Origin: Helianthus annuus
Lineage: Eukaryota; Streptophyta; Magnoliopsida; Asterales; Asteraceae
Length of the DNA stretch: 64,000 nucleotides
Assembly (NCBI RefSeq): GCF_002127325.2
Contig: NC_035438.2
Location: forward strand, 87,405,606-87,469,605
Direction of reading: 5' to 3'
Under the pieces are notes generated by a model. That model made no database searches and was not told the origin of the DNA. It saw nothing but the letters and a program-made list of their open reading frames with translations. Shown here piece after piece: positions 1-10,715 of the stretch. Positions within the stretch are counted from its first letter, which is position 1. Each line of letters begins with the position of its first letter. The position numbers and the translations under genes are program-made.

Positions 1-85
1 AAAATACTATTTCATTTATAACTCATATCATTAATTTTTAAATCTTTAATTAATTAATCAACTAATTATTAATTATCTTACATAT

Positions 86-245
86 AATCTACAAAACCTA
101 CACATATCAAAATTTTCCTACATATACCCTACACATTATAGAATTTTATCCTACACAGTCGAAATTTATCCTACACACCTCGAAATATATCCTACGCAAC
201 TCGTAATTTATCCTACACAACTATTAATCTATTCTACATTTTAAA
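86..245. repeat. Imperfect tandem repeat, about 28-bp period
   Basis: Five or six degenerate copies of a unit built around ATCCTACACA, each followed by an AT-rich spacer (for example TCGAAATTT). No coding potential is seen. The rest of 1-418 is AT-rich sequence without recognisable features. Confidence 0.6.
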
Positions 246-418
246 TTTAGTTGTTTTTTTATTTTAAAAAAGTATATATTTTGAAAAGGAGTTACAAATT
301 TAATTCAGTTAGTTATTAAATGGGAATAATACAAATTAATGATTTTTGTAAGTTTACCAATATACTCTTATATTAAAAATAAATGCAAATATTAAATGAA
401 GTAAAATGAAGCATTTCA

Positions 419-419
419 C

Positions 420-491
<72 letters not shown>

Positions 492-502
492 CTGTGTGTG
501 TA
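419..502. repeat. TA/TG microsatellite
   Basis: A run of TA dinucleotides with two TATG interruptions passes into a TG run of about 14 units. The minus-strand open frame across it is a translated repeat (His-Thr and Tyr-Ile runs) and is not a gene. Confidence 0.95.
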
Positions 503-639
503 TAAACTACGTCATTACGTTTATGTACAAGTCCGAGGGGTCGTTTTATATACGGTTTCACTAGTCTATTTGGTTTTTGAGCTCGGTTTCGCGTTAAAAA
601 TAACATTAACATAATCTATAAAAATATCTAAATGCGGTA

Positions 640-895
640 TATAAACTTTTTTACCACTTCTCGTGTTGACTAGTTGACCTGAACCCCAAAACTGAAATCT
701 GAGCCGTTGACCATCTTTGACCACCATTAACTAGTTGACCTGAGCCAAACATCAAATCTGACCCGTTAACTTGTTTTGACCCATTGACCACGTTTGAGGC
801 GAACCCAAACAAGGCGCAAACCACTTGTTTCCTTGTAACCCGAAACTGAGCCGGTTGAACTTGTTGACCCAAATCGAGCCTGAGCCGAACCGAAT
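640..895 (-). repeat. GTCAAC/GGTCAG-rich low-complexity block
   Basis: On the minus strand the sequence repeats GGTCAAC, GGGTCAG and GGCTCAG motifs at short irregular spacing. A 73-codon frame runs through it, but its composition (Val-Asn-Gly repeats) follows the repeat. It lies just downstream of the minus-strand promoter-like block at 900-1015 and could be a decayed transcribed leader. Confidence 0.45.
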
Positions 896-899
896 CGGC

Positions 900-1015
900 T
901 GTCTTAGGGAGAGAGAGAACCGAGAGAGAAAGTGTGGATGAGAGAGAGAGAGAGTTGTGTGTGTAAAATGGTGTTAGTGTGTGTGTGTTTTCTTTATATA
1001 GCTAGGGTTTGGGGT
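900..1015 (-). promoter_or_regulatory. Promoter-like block, minus strand
   Basis: Reading leftwards, the order is a telobox-like AAACCCTAG, a TATA-like TATATAAAG, an AC-rich stretch and then CT-repeat tracts. This is the usual plant order of telobox, TATA box and pyrimidine-rich leader. The GA tracts at about 909-953 are the complement of those CT tracts. No protein-coding gene follows, so the unit is probably a relic. From 1016 to 1299 I see nothing identifiable. Confidence 0.4.
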
Positions 1016-1972
1016 GTGGATTGGGGCTAAAGCCCATCAACACGTGTTTAGTCTTTGCGCGGCCCAAATATGTTTCTGAGGCCCGATTTCACACCCGAAC
1101 TTCATAGAATATTGTAAAATGCTTTTTAAAGTAAAAAACACGAAAAATAACGTCGGAAGTCGATGTTTGATGTGTACGTTCGTCGGTTGTGTTAAAATCA
1201 CGTAAAATGTTGCGGTTGTCGTTTCTTGTCAGTTTTTTCGATCCGTTTTCAACCGTGGATATGAAAATTCGATTATGAAGCTAAATATATCATAATATAT
1301 GTGACACTTGTGCTCCGTAAACACACACAATGTAGGACACTATCTTTTATTAAAGAAACAATGTGCTTTGGTCTCAAAAATTTGTTTATTTTGGTTTTAC
1401 AATTTCACATTTTGATTCTAGTTCTTTTTCAAGCTTTAAATCGCTTTTTGGAAAGTTAAACGCGAACTAATGCGTAAACGTAATCAGTTTAATGCGGCAA
1501 ACACTCCATAATAGTGACATAGGCTTAACATACCTTAAATACCTTTTATATAACTTAGAAATAAGTTTTGAAAGCTTTGGTGTGTCAAAAACAAGTTTAT
1601 TCACACTCAGGGACTTTTTGCGTCAAACTGCGAAAGTCTGCTGATTCACATAGTATCGAATATTCTGGAACATGATCATAAGTTAAACATGCCCTAAATA
1701 TCCTTTACAAAGCTTAGAAATAGGCTTTGAGGTGTTTGGTGCGCAAAAATAAACTTATTTGATCAACAGGGACTAAAAGCGTCAAAAAGTGCCTAAATGA
1801 CAAGATTCATTGTATCTAGTCCAATTTTGATACTTTGATGGTTTTACCCCTTGATTTCAATACCATTTGCTTGTTTTGAGTGTCCCATGCTTTAGAAATA
1901 CCTTGTGCCCACATGTAAAGTCTAGATCAAGGCACGTTTTGCGAGGAACGATCCTAACGGTTCTCCAAAATC

Positions 1973-1980
1973 TATAAATA
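1973..1980 (+). promoter_or_regulatory. TATA box of D LTR
   Basis: TATAAATA lies in a context (TCTATAAATACCC) shared with the C LTRs. A candidate 5' splice site (TTTGTAAGTATT, GT at 2092-2093) follows about 115 bp downstream. Confidence 0.65.
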
Positions 1981-3229
1981 CCCATGCTTTCATTCACTTC
2001 AACTCACACTTGATTCATTTTGCTCTAAGTTGAGGTTTAAACACTTCATTCCTGAGCAAACTTGGATCAAACTTCCTAGCGTGGACCCTTTGTAAGTATT
2101 CTTTCGTGTTTTTATTGCGTTTTCAAGCACGAAAGTCAAACAGTGTTTAACTTTCTGCTTTGACCAGGTTATGGTCAACACAAAGTTCATTTGAACTTTG
2201 CAACGTGAGCGTAATCACGATGGTTATAGTCCCTTGTGACTATACCTACTGATTACCACGTTGATTAGGTGTAGTGACGAGTCATAGTTTCGGTCAAAAT
2301 ACGCGTCTATGCGTATTTTGCAACCAAACTATTCTTGGGTATCAAAACCATTTGTTTTGATATCAAACTTGTTTTCTAACTTCATTAAATATGTTTTAAC
2401 ATGTTTAACTTGTCACTTTTAGGATAGTGCTTGTGTAGAGTCGTAAGTCAAGCGGTCTTGACAACCGCTTAGACTTTCGAACCCGACCTGTTTGGTCAAT
2501 CATTAGGATCCGACCAAACATATAATGTGACCATAGTTGTATAGGGAATAACCTTCCGAGGTTATACCTTATGGTCACTTCATTTAGTTAGTTGTATGAT
2601 AGGTAGTTTATATGCCTTAGGAAAATGACCAAAATGCCCTTTTTCGCATAATTTCATTTTAAGCATATGTAACACATGTTTTGACATCTAAACTGATTAT
2701 ATAACATAATTAGATATGTTAAGGCATATAATACTTGTCATAGGACTAGTTAGGCATCTCGAACGCGCTTTCGCGCGAACGACGCGTTAAAGTGGCGCAA
2801 GCTACCTTAATGGGTTGTAATGGGTCGTAAGCGCTTAGGATAGGTTTCGATTTAGAATATAGGCTTTGTTAAACCATATCACATGAGTTCCAACACTCAT
2901 TTGGTTTACAAGACCTCATTCTACCTGATCTTCCGATTTAGGTGTCGATTCCCTAACATAGTATCTGTTACCCTTGGAACCGCTTCAACACTTGAACTCT
3001 TGGTCTTTTGAGCTTTGTTATACCCTTTGAACCGGGACTATACGCAACCCCAGGCGAGTACATAGTTCCCCTCTTTTACCGTTTTCAAATGTTTCGGGGT
3101 GATTCATATGTGTAATTGATCTGTTTTCAAAATGTATGGCATATGTGTGTTCACTAAGTGATTTTATGTGTATTATTCCGATTATGCAAATGTAATGTTT
3201 TATCCTTAAGTGATCTACCTATCTTCATA

Positions 3230-3234
3230 GCTAG
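3230..3234. repeat. Target site duplication of element A (left)
   Basis: GCTAG directly precedes the A 5' LTR and is repeated at 9814-9818 directly after its 3' LTR. This fixes A's boundaries and shows that it inserted into the D LTR. Confidence 0.95.
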
Positions 3235-3665
3235 TGTTAGTGCATACGTCTGTCGACTTCGTCTTGTATCGAGTCTTGTACTAAGTATGTTAGATCAGGG
3301 CACGTAGTTCGAGAAATAGGGTTTTATATGTAATTTCGCTTGAATGCCTAATTCCGCTTGAAAGTGACATTAAGTAATTCCGTGCGGAATTAGATTCCGC
3401 TTGGAATTCTAATTCCGCTTGGAACTGTTTCGTGCGGAATTAGAATAGTATATATAGGCTTCAAACTAAATCATTTGTAACTTTTCGTAATTCCGGTACC
3501 GAAGTGCTGCCGACACGTCGTTTGATCTATATTGCTGTGATATCAATAAAACAAGACGTTTAAGTGTGAAACAAGCTGTTTTTCAAGTCTGTTTCTTAGT
3601 TTCCGCCTCTGAAACTGACAAGCACTCTTCTGATTGACTCGTTTGGGTCACGGAACGATCCTACA
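3235..3665 (+). repeat. Element A 5' LTR
   Basis: The 431-bp LTR has TG...CA ends. A TATA-like TATATATAG at 3449-3457 is the likely promoter. It contains several AATTCCGCTTGAA motifs and the palindrome AATTCCG-TG-CGGAATT (near 3380). It matches the 413-bp 3' LTR except for about a dozen substitutions and an 18-bp segment missing from the 3' copy. Confidence 0.93.
3449..3457 (+). promoter_or_regulatory. TATA-like box of A 5' LTR
   Basis: TATATATAG lies about 215 bp from the LTR start. The same motif in the same context is in B's LTR (30361-30369). Confidence 0.5.
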
Positions 3666-3667
3666 TG

Positions 3668-3679
3668 TGGTATCAGAGC
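3668..3679 (+). other. Primer binding site, element A
   Basis: TGGTATCAGAGC starts two bases after the 5' LTR. It is complementary to the 3' end of plant initiator tRNA-Met, the standard primer for this class of element. Confidence 0.93.
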
Positions 3680-3839
3680 TCAGGAAGAAGAGTTCTTGCC
3701 AAAACAGCCTTTATTTCTGACTTCTACACCTTCTTTTCATAATTGAACTACTTTTGTCGGTCAAAAAGTCTTGAATTTCACATATTAAGTGCGAAACTGT
3801 GTTTTAATGAATCCTTGAGAAAATTGGACCTTAATTCAA

Positions 3840-4215
3840 TCTAAGTTTGATAAAATTAGTAATTCCGCTTCAAAATCAGATCGTATTTGATGATGTCAGC
3901 ATAATTCCGCACAGAATCACATCTTGTTTTCAAACGAAATTACATAATTTCGCTTGAAATTCCTAATTTCGTTTTTGAGTTAATTCCGTTTGAATTGTTC
4001 CACACGATATCACCTATTTCCGCACGAGATTAACCATTTCCGCTTGAAATAGTTAATTCCGTTTCAAAGTGCATTTCCGTGTGAAGTAATTCCGCGTGGA
4101 ATTACTAATTCTGTTTGAGAGTTGTTATTCCATTTGAACTTTTAATTTCGTTTGAATAGTTGTTGTCCAGGTAATCTCGTTTGAAGAGTATTTTCGCTTG
4201 AATTGGAATTTCGTT
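3840..4215 (+). repeat. Leader of A: dispersed TTCCGCTTGAA motifs
   Basis: About fifteen variants of (A)TTCCGCTTGAA(T) occur at irregular spacing between primer site and gag, with more in the LTR. Many are self-complementary, for example TAATTCC-GCGT-GGAATTA near 4090 and ATTTC-GCTT-GAAAT near 3950. B's leader has the same motif family. Confidence 0.7.
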
Positions 4216-4250
4216 TGAACTAATAGTTTTGTGAAAAAATTTGTCAAAAC

Positions 4251-7200
4251 ATGGATGAGGAGTTTTACAATGCGTTTGCAACACCGATTGCTCCTGTTAT
4301 TGCTGCTGAGACATTGTACAGTGAGAATGAAACAGGAACGTACCAAAAACTACCTAAGCTAATGTTCATTGAAGATTTCAAAGGTTGGCAAAATCGATTT
4401 GAGAACTAGGTGCAAGCATATAAGTTTGACGCGTGGTGTGCTTTAACCAAAGATTACGAGAAACCGAAAAACGAGCGTGGACTTGAAAAAGCTTTTTGTG
4501 ACTTTTCTGAGAGTGATAAATTGAAGTATACAAGTGAGAAAATGATGATTAGTCTTCTACAACAAGCAGTAAAGGAAGATATCTTTGTTTTGCTTCAACA
4601 TGAGGGTACTGCTAGATCGATTTGGAATGCATTGATTCAAAAGTTCAAAGGAAGTGCAGATATGATTAAAAAAAGGCGTTACTGAAGAAATCTTTTGATA
4701 TGTTTGTAGCTTTCGAAGGTGAATCAACAAAAACAACCATCGACAGATATTGTCATCTTGTGTTGGAAATGGGAAGAATGGATATAAAAAAAGATGATGA
4801 GGAGTGGGTAGATAAATTAGCTGAAGCATTACCATAGCATAAGTGGGGAACTTACTTGATGATTGTGAAACACATGAGGAAGTCTGAGAATATGAATTTG
4901 GCACAGTTCATTCAGAAAATTGAAGAGCATGAATTGGGTATTCAGAAAACTACTATCATGACAAATCCGAATGCTCAACAAGATGTCAGTTTATATTACA
5001 GAGGGAACAAGTTTGAGGCTACCCCAGCTCCAGTCCAAAGATCCAAACTGGTTTTAGTGCTGATAGTTCGTCTGGAACAAAGGGTAGCAATGTAAGTCAG
5101 AGTGGTGGATCTTCATCTTCGTATTCAAGTTTTGATCCGAATTTTACAACTTCAAGTTCCCAGTCAAAAACCTCAACAAATTCAACAGTCAAAATCTGCA
5201 ATGCAATGTTACATTGAACATTCAGAATGGTCAAAATCTGTCTCTGGAAATGACTAAGCAGTATATGGCATCACTTGTTGCTATGTTAGAAGCATATGAA
5301 AGCTTGATCGGTGGTAAAATTGGAAATCCAATGCTAATCAAAGAGGATTATGACCAAATTGATGCTGAAGAACTGTAGTTGATGGATGTGAAGTGGTGCT
5401 TAGCCAGTGCTTTTAGGAGAGCAGAAAAGTTTCAGCAAATCACTGGTAGAGATGAGTTTTGGGGAATGGCTACTTCTCCTTTGGGATTTGATAAATCAAA
5501 AGTTACATGTTTCCGTTGTAAAGGAAAGGGTCATTTTAAAAGAGAATGTACAAATAAAGATGCAACCGGGAATCAAGAAAAGAATGATTATTATAAGAAG
5601 TCAATTTTTCATCAGATTACTCAACAAAAGGAACCACAAACTGCACATGCTCGAGGCATTGATGATGGAAAAAGGAAAATGATCGAAGATGCAAACAAGA
5701 AAGCTTATTTTGGTATCATTGATCAAGATGATGAGAAAATGGCTGAAGGTTTTAGCTGGGATAAATATGTTCAAGAAAATCCACACTTAAACTCAGCTCT
5801 TGTTGCTCAAATCTTGGATGAAACATCTGTTAAATCGAAACCGAAAAGAATACCGATTTTTCCAGAATTGGGAGTTAATGCAGATACCGATGATGAAGAA
5901 GAATATATTGAAAAAGCTAGAAGAGGTTTAGATACTGATAGTTTTAATTTGTTTTTTGCAGTAAAGATCGAGATGCTGAAAGAAAAAAGAGCTGCTCGAT
6001 TGAAAAGAGAATGGGAAGAGACAGAAGCAAGAAAAGCTGCAGAAGATAAAGGTAAAGTAGAAGCTGAGAAAGCAGAAATTGAAGAAAGTTCAACAAAAGA
6101 AGCTGCAGGACAAAAAGCTGAAATAAAATCTGAAGAACCAGTGGTTGAAAAGATTACAGAGAAATCGTTGAAGTTAAGAAAATTGTCGAGGTTGAGAAGA
6201 TAATTGAAAAAGTGGTTGAGGTTGAAAAACCATGTTTAAAGTGTTTAGAATCTTGCAAAGCTTGTGAGGAGAAAGATAAGAAGATTGCTGAATTAGAGAA
6301 GATTAAAGAAGATTTACTGTCTGATGTGAAGTATGTGAAGGAATCATATGATGTGCTGAACAAAACAGTTGATAGTCTGAAAAGAACGAATTCAGAAATT
6401 GAAATGCAATGACAAAAATGAATTCGACATTAATGATGAAGCAAAAGGTCATCAATGAGTATATTGAAGACTGTGCTAAGCTGAAGCAGGATTTAGAGCT
6501 TGAGAAGATTGAGAGTGAAAGGATTAAACGATTGTTGTTGAGTTATACAACATGTGATTATTTGATTGATCGTGTATATCCTACTATTGCAGGTCTTGAA
6601 GCATTCAAGGAGGAAAAGACTGAAGATACTAATACTGGTAAGAAACAAAGTGTCAAGTATAACAGATGTCCACCCCCGATCTATGAGAGTTATTCTCCCA
6701 GAAAGCCAAATGAGGAACGAGTAAATAAGGCTCTCAACATAAAGTTAAAGTCTGAAATCATTGATGAATTACCAGACAATATTGATGTCACATTTTACAG
6801 CGTCTGACACTGATCATGAGTCTGAGTTATTAAAGAAAGTGGTCGATCAGGTGTTGGATACGGATGAAGAGTCAAATTCGGAGTCTAAATCTGAAAGTTC
6901 GAGTTCGTCAGAAAAGAGTCCGAGTTCACCAATCAAACGGGTTTACAATAAGGAATTTTTGTTATCAAAATCTAATTTGAATGATAGATCAATCAAAGTA
7001 GCCTATACTTTGAATGATTCAGACAAGTTATATTCTGATAAAGAATTTCCAATAAGAAATGTCAAAACTGAAATGATCAAACAGGTTTTCAAATTAACAG
7101 AAATTAATATTTCTGAAATAAAAGATTTAAATCTTGATGAAAAACCTAACAAATACACTTCTTCAAGAATTCAACAAAGAGTAAACAGAAAAATGGGTTA

Positions 7201-8026
7201 CGATTGTGGTTATGGTTTTCAAAAGAAGCCAAACCATAACAGTAATTTCAAAAAGAAAGGTTTGGGTTTTCGTTCTTCAGAAAATTCTAAAAATGAGAAA
7301 AATTATAAACCAAAAACAACATTTGTTACAGGAGGAAGTTCTGATGAAGAGCAGAAGAAACCATTCTGGAAACAATCAAATCAAGAATTTCTTGCTGAAA
7401 TAAAGAAGAATGTGAAGAAATTTGCTCCAAGAGTTGATAGAAGAACCTATTTTAAATGTCAAAAAGCTGGACACATTGCTTAGAACTGCCATGAATCCAA
7501 TTATACAAAACATTAAGTTTTTTCTAACTCTGAAATGAGAAGGAAATGTGTTGGTAAATCAGAACACTCAACAGAAAAATTTGATAAATCGACTTCTAAT
7601 GTTGGTGAATGTTCAAAACGTTTTTACAAAAGGAAAGGTGATTTGACCAAACAAAAGTGGGTCGTTAAATCTGAAAGTAGTTCTGACAATGAATCTGATT
7701 CCATAAAATCAGGGGAGTCTTTGATTGAGAAAAAGGTTGTGAATTCCGTTCCTGAGTTGAACGATAAAAATTTTACAACATTGACAAAGGAAAATTTGAA
7801 GAAGAAAGTTGGTAAGGTTGAAATTTCAGATCAACTCTTTGCTGGTAAGAAAGAATTTGATGCTGAAAAAGTGTTTAATGGAAAAGTTAAACATATTTTC
7901 GGGAAGATGGTTGATAGAAAAGTGAAGGGTGCAAAAGAATTTTACAAATCAAAATGTTGGTGGGATAGATGTGTACCAGAATCTCCCAAGGCTGGTCAGG
8001 CTTGGGGGAAAGTATTTCCTAACTGA
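4251..8026 (+). pseudogene. Element A gag polyprotein, degraded (copia-type gag with CCHC knuckle)
   Basis: The frame starts at ATG 4251 (MDEEFYNAFATP) and matches B's gag throughout. Early residues form a Retrotran_gag_2-like region. A CCHC knuckle (CFRCKGKGHFKREC, 5508-5549) follows, then a Glu/Lys-rich coiled-coil stretch (about 5950-6480), an acidic Ser-rich linker (about 6840-6930), and a second knuckle near 7447 that has lost its first Cys (Tyr instead) and contains a stop. Breaks: TGG to TAG at 4407-4409 relative to B; a frameshift in an A-run near 4670; further stops near 4835, 5090 and 5377; frame changes near 6200, 6410 and 6800; and stops near 7480 and 7515. The protein would package element RNA, but it cannot be made from this copy. 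No pol follows. Recognition of the family is firm; the exact position of each break is approximate. Confidence 0.85.
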
Positions 8027-9400
8027 AAACCTGACTTGCCGGAGCTCCCAGGTTGGTAAGTGTGGAGCAGGAATCGGCATCACTCTTTATATCAGTTTAT
8101 TTGTGTATGATTACGTCTTACATGTGGTACAAAGTTTTGTTCTTACAAAGTGATTAATCAAGGTCATTAATTTGAACTTGATGTAATCCTCATGCACGTG
8201 ATTGAAAGAGCAATGTGATGAATTGAACCATAATCTGCAAGTGGTAACAACACAACTTATTTTCCGGAAAAACCATTTTGATTAAAACAAACTTAAGTGT
8301 TTTGAAATCATAATGGGAAAATAGTTTGTGGTAAGGGGGAGTTCTGATTGTTTATGCCAAGAGAATTGCGAATTGAAGCTGGAAAATCAGTTGTCACGTT
8401 ACTTGTACAGTTTGTTTTCAAATTTCTTTATCATTAGAAAATTTGAAAAAGCCAAAAACATGATAAAAAATCAAATTGAGTTTTGTTGTGTAAATGAGGA
8501 AATGATAGTACATCAGTGGACTATCACAACACGCTAAAGAATTGGAAAGTCAAATGTGATAAACGATCTCACTGTGGATGTGTCAGTAGGTTTTTGTACA
8601 TTTAGTAGATTGTTTTCGAGATATAAACCTAAATTCAAACTTGCTTATCTCGTGGGGAACATTTCTTGGATATATGGGTAACCCCCGAAATCTTGTTTGA
8701 AAGATCCCTCTTTCTGAAATACTAGGTCTCTATACTCAAAATTAATATGATCCTCTTTCACAAACTCACAAAAATATTGTATGTAGATATTTCTTTATTG
8801 TAGTTCTTAAAAAAATCCAAAAAGATTTTCAGTGTGTTTTAGCATAAAATTTTTGAAAAAGTCAAAAAGATTTTCGACAACTGATGATGAAAAGCTGATT
8901 TTCCAAATTCCAAGTGCTAAACATGACGAACAGGTTTGGGTAATTATTGAATGAAAATCATACATATAAGTGGTCCTCTAAGGTTTATAATGTTGAATCA
9001 TCCTTGATGTGTTACCTACATGTGGTTTCTAAAATTGTTGTAGTTTAAATTTTATGAAACTTATGTTTTGGGTAGAGTGACTGCAGGATAGCTAGGATTC
9101 TGACCCTGAACAGACAGAGAGTTAGGTTTCGATCCTGATCTTGTGAAAGCCAGACTACGATCCCAGTACAACTTTAGGGGGAGTCTGTTCAGAAAGAAGA
9201 GTTTGAAGATTCAAGAGCTAGGAATTTGATCCTGAAGATGCCAGAAATTGATAGATCGACATCCGAGGAGGAGATTAGTTGAGGAGAGTTAGAAAGAGAT
9301 AAGAGCCAGGTCGAGATCCTGGAGAAAGCCTGAAGACTGATAAAGACTGAAGACATTGAAGACTCGACACTGAAGACTCGTCAACATCCGAGGGGGAGTC
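8027..9400 (+). other. Element A 3' noncoding region with three polypurine tracts
   Basis: No reading frame of note. It aligns with B sequence at 34870-35267 and 44184-45460, but lacks about 0.5 kb that B has around 44617-45110. Polypurine copies AAGGGGGAG (8333-8341), AGGGGGAG (9176-9183) and AGGGGGAG (9391-9398) are present. Only the last adjoins the 3' LTR and should prime plus-strand synthesis. Confidence 0.75.
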
Positions 9401-9813
9401 TGTTAGTGCATACGACTGTCGACTTCGTCTTGTATCGAGTCTTGTACTAAGTATGTTAGATCAGGGCGCGTAGTTCGAGAAATAGGGTTTTATATGTAAT
9501 TTCGCTTGAATGCCTAATTCCGCTTGAAAGTGACATTAAGTAATTCTGTGCGGAATTAGATTCCGCTTGGAACCGTTTCGTGCGGAATTAGAATAGTATA
9601 TATAGGCTTCAAACGAAATCATTTGTAACTTTTCGTAATTCCAGTACCGAAGTGCTGCCGGTGCGTCGTTTGATCTATATTGCTTTGATATCAATAAAAC
9701 AAGACGTTTAAGTGTGAAACAAGCTGTTTTTCAAGTCTGTTTCTTAGTTTCCGCCTTTGAAACAGACAAGCACTCTTCTGATTGACTCGTTTGGGTCATG
9801 GAACGATCCTACA
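9401..9813 (+). repeat. Element A 3' LTR
   Basis: 413 bp, TGTTAG...CCTACA, directly after the polypurine tract and directly before the GCTAG duplication (9814-9818). Confidence 0.93.
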
Positions 9814-9932
9814 GCTAGATTCATATAGGATATTTGAAGTACAGTCTTAGATCTTCCTATCTTCATAGTAAGGTTTTTAAGAAGTACTTTACAACTTGAT
9901 GGTTGGTTTTTGTGTAGTTTGTTGGTGATTTA

Positions 9933-10031
9933 GATAACGAAACTAGATAATACAATAAGCACATGGTGGATACGCCGCTGGTACTTCCTATATATAAGTG
10001 TGCTTATTGTATTACCTTTCGTGGCGTTATC
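9933..10031 (+). other. Covarying LTR hairpin, D copy 1
   Basis: The 15-bp perfect stem is AATACAATAAGCACA (9949-9963) pairing with TGTGCTTATTGTATT (9999-10013). An outer helix GATAACG (9933-9939) pairs with CGTTATC (10025-10031). The loop contains GGATACGCCGCTGGTACTTC and TATATATAAG. Confidence 0.75.
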
Positions 10032-10395
10032 CCGAATCACCATTAGGATTTAGGATTGTTTTGATTCAATAATTCAATATGACAAGAACCCAGGATCCCT
10101 GTAGTATCTATCTTCATAGTTAGACTTATATGGGATGTTTAGAGTACTAATATTGGAGTCCATGTTTGGATTCATTGTGTACTTTAATGCATGTTAGATT
10201 AGACAATGTGACAGAACCCGAATCCTTATAGCATCTATCTATCTTCATAGGTTGATTCTTATAGGATGTTTAAAGTACTGATATTGGAGTCCTTTATTGG
10301 ATTCATTGTGTGCTTTAATGCGTGTTTACGAGTCGGTACAAGTTGACGATTTATGTGTTATGAGGTAGTTGTGATTTAGATAATGAAACGGGTAC

Positions 10396-10460
10396 AATAA
10401 AATAAGAACATGGTGGATACGCCGCTGGTACTTCCTATATATAAGTGTTCTTATTTTATT
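10396..10460 (+). other. Covarying LTR hairpin, D copy 2
   Basis: The 15-bp perfect stem is AATAAAATAAGAACA (10396-10410) pairing with TGTTCTTATTTTATT (10446-10460). The stem sequence differs from copy 1 but the loop is the same. Confidence 0.75.
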
Positions 10461-10710
10461 ATTCTTGTAGCGTTATCTGGATTACTTTAGGATTTTGTGT
10501 ACTATGGTTTCAGTATTCTATTATCGAAATCCTTGTAGAATCTCCCATATCTTTATATGTTAGATTCTTAGAAGGATATTTAAAGTATTATCATAGATCA
10601 TTGATTTGATTTATATAATACTTATATAAGTTTTGATTTATTTCAAGACAGTTATTATTAATCCTTGATTGGATTTCTAATAACATATTAACAAGTTTTT
10701 ATGATGGTTT

Positions 10711-10715
10711 AATCG
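10711..10715. repeat. Target site duplication of element G (left)
   Basis: AATCG before G, repeated at 24501-24505 after G. The D LTR reads on continuously once G is removed. Confidence 0.96.

Larger units (their letters stand above)
1300..3234 (+). mobile_element. Element D, 5' LTR, first fragment
   Basis: The fragment begins TGTGACACTTG after a possible target duplication ATATA (1295-1299). It aligns along its length with the LTRs of elements C and E: shared blocks include the Gly-Cys-free AT-rich U3 text around 1440-1600, the TATA region near 1973 and the CTCTTTTACCG block near 3070. Element A is inserted at 3235. The LTR resumes at 9819 and ends at 24899 after a second interruption by G. 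The three fragments total about 3.2 kb, close to the 3.1-kb LTRs of C. The family is inferred as Ty3/gypsy from the related E gag. No 3' LTR of D is in the window, so D's full extent is unknown. Confidence 0.85.
3235..9813 (+). mobile_element. Element A: gag-only Ty1/copia-like LTR retrotransposon
   Basis: A 6.6-kb element bounded by LTRs TGTTAGTGC...GATCCTACA and the 5-bp duplication GCTAG. It has an initiator-Met primer site, a leader full of short TTCCGCTTGAA-type motifs, one long gag-type reading region (4251-8026), and 1.4 kb of noncoding sequence before the 3' LTR. No protease, integrase, reverse transcriptase or RNase H is recognisable, so it is non-autonomous (terminal-repeat-with-GAG type). 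Three AGGGGGAG polypurine copies (8333, 9176, 9391) recall Sirevirus elements, in which repeated polypurine tracts are known; that assignment is an inference. The LTRs differ at about a dozen positions plus one 18-bp indel, so A is clearly older than G. Confidence 0.9.
9819..10715 (+). mobile_element. Element D, 5' LTR, second fragment
   Basis: Continues the D LTR after the GCTAG duplication of A. It holds two copies of a hairpin also found in C and E (9933-10031 and about 10375-10477), and two or three diverged copies of a module that begins ATCTTCATAG and ends with TTGTGTACTTTAATGC. Element G interrupts it at 10716. Confidence 0.85.

Noticed and set aside
373..612. Minus-strand 79-codon frame with His-Thr and Tyr-Ile runs
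   Set aside because: It is a translation of the TA/TG microsatellite.
3668..3679. tRNA gene fragments at TGGTATCAGAGC sites
   Set aside because: Each sits directly after an LTR and is only 12-13 nt; these are primer binding sites.
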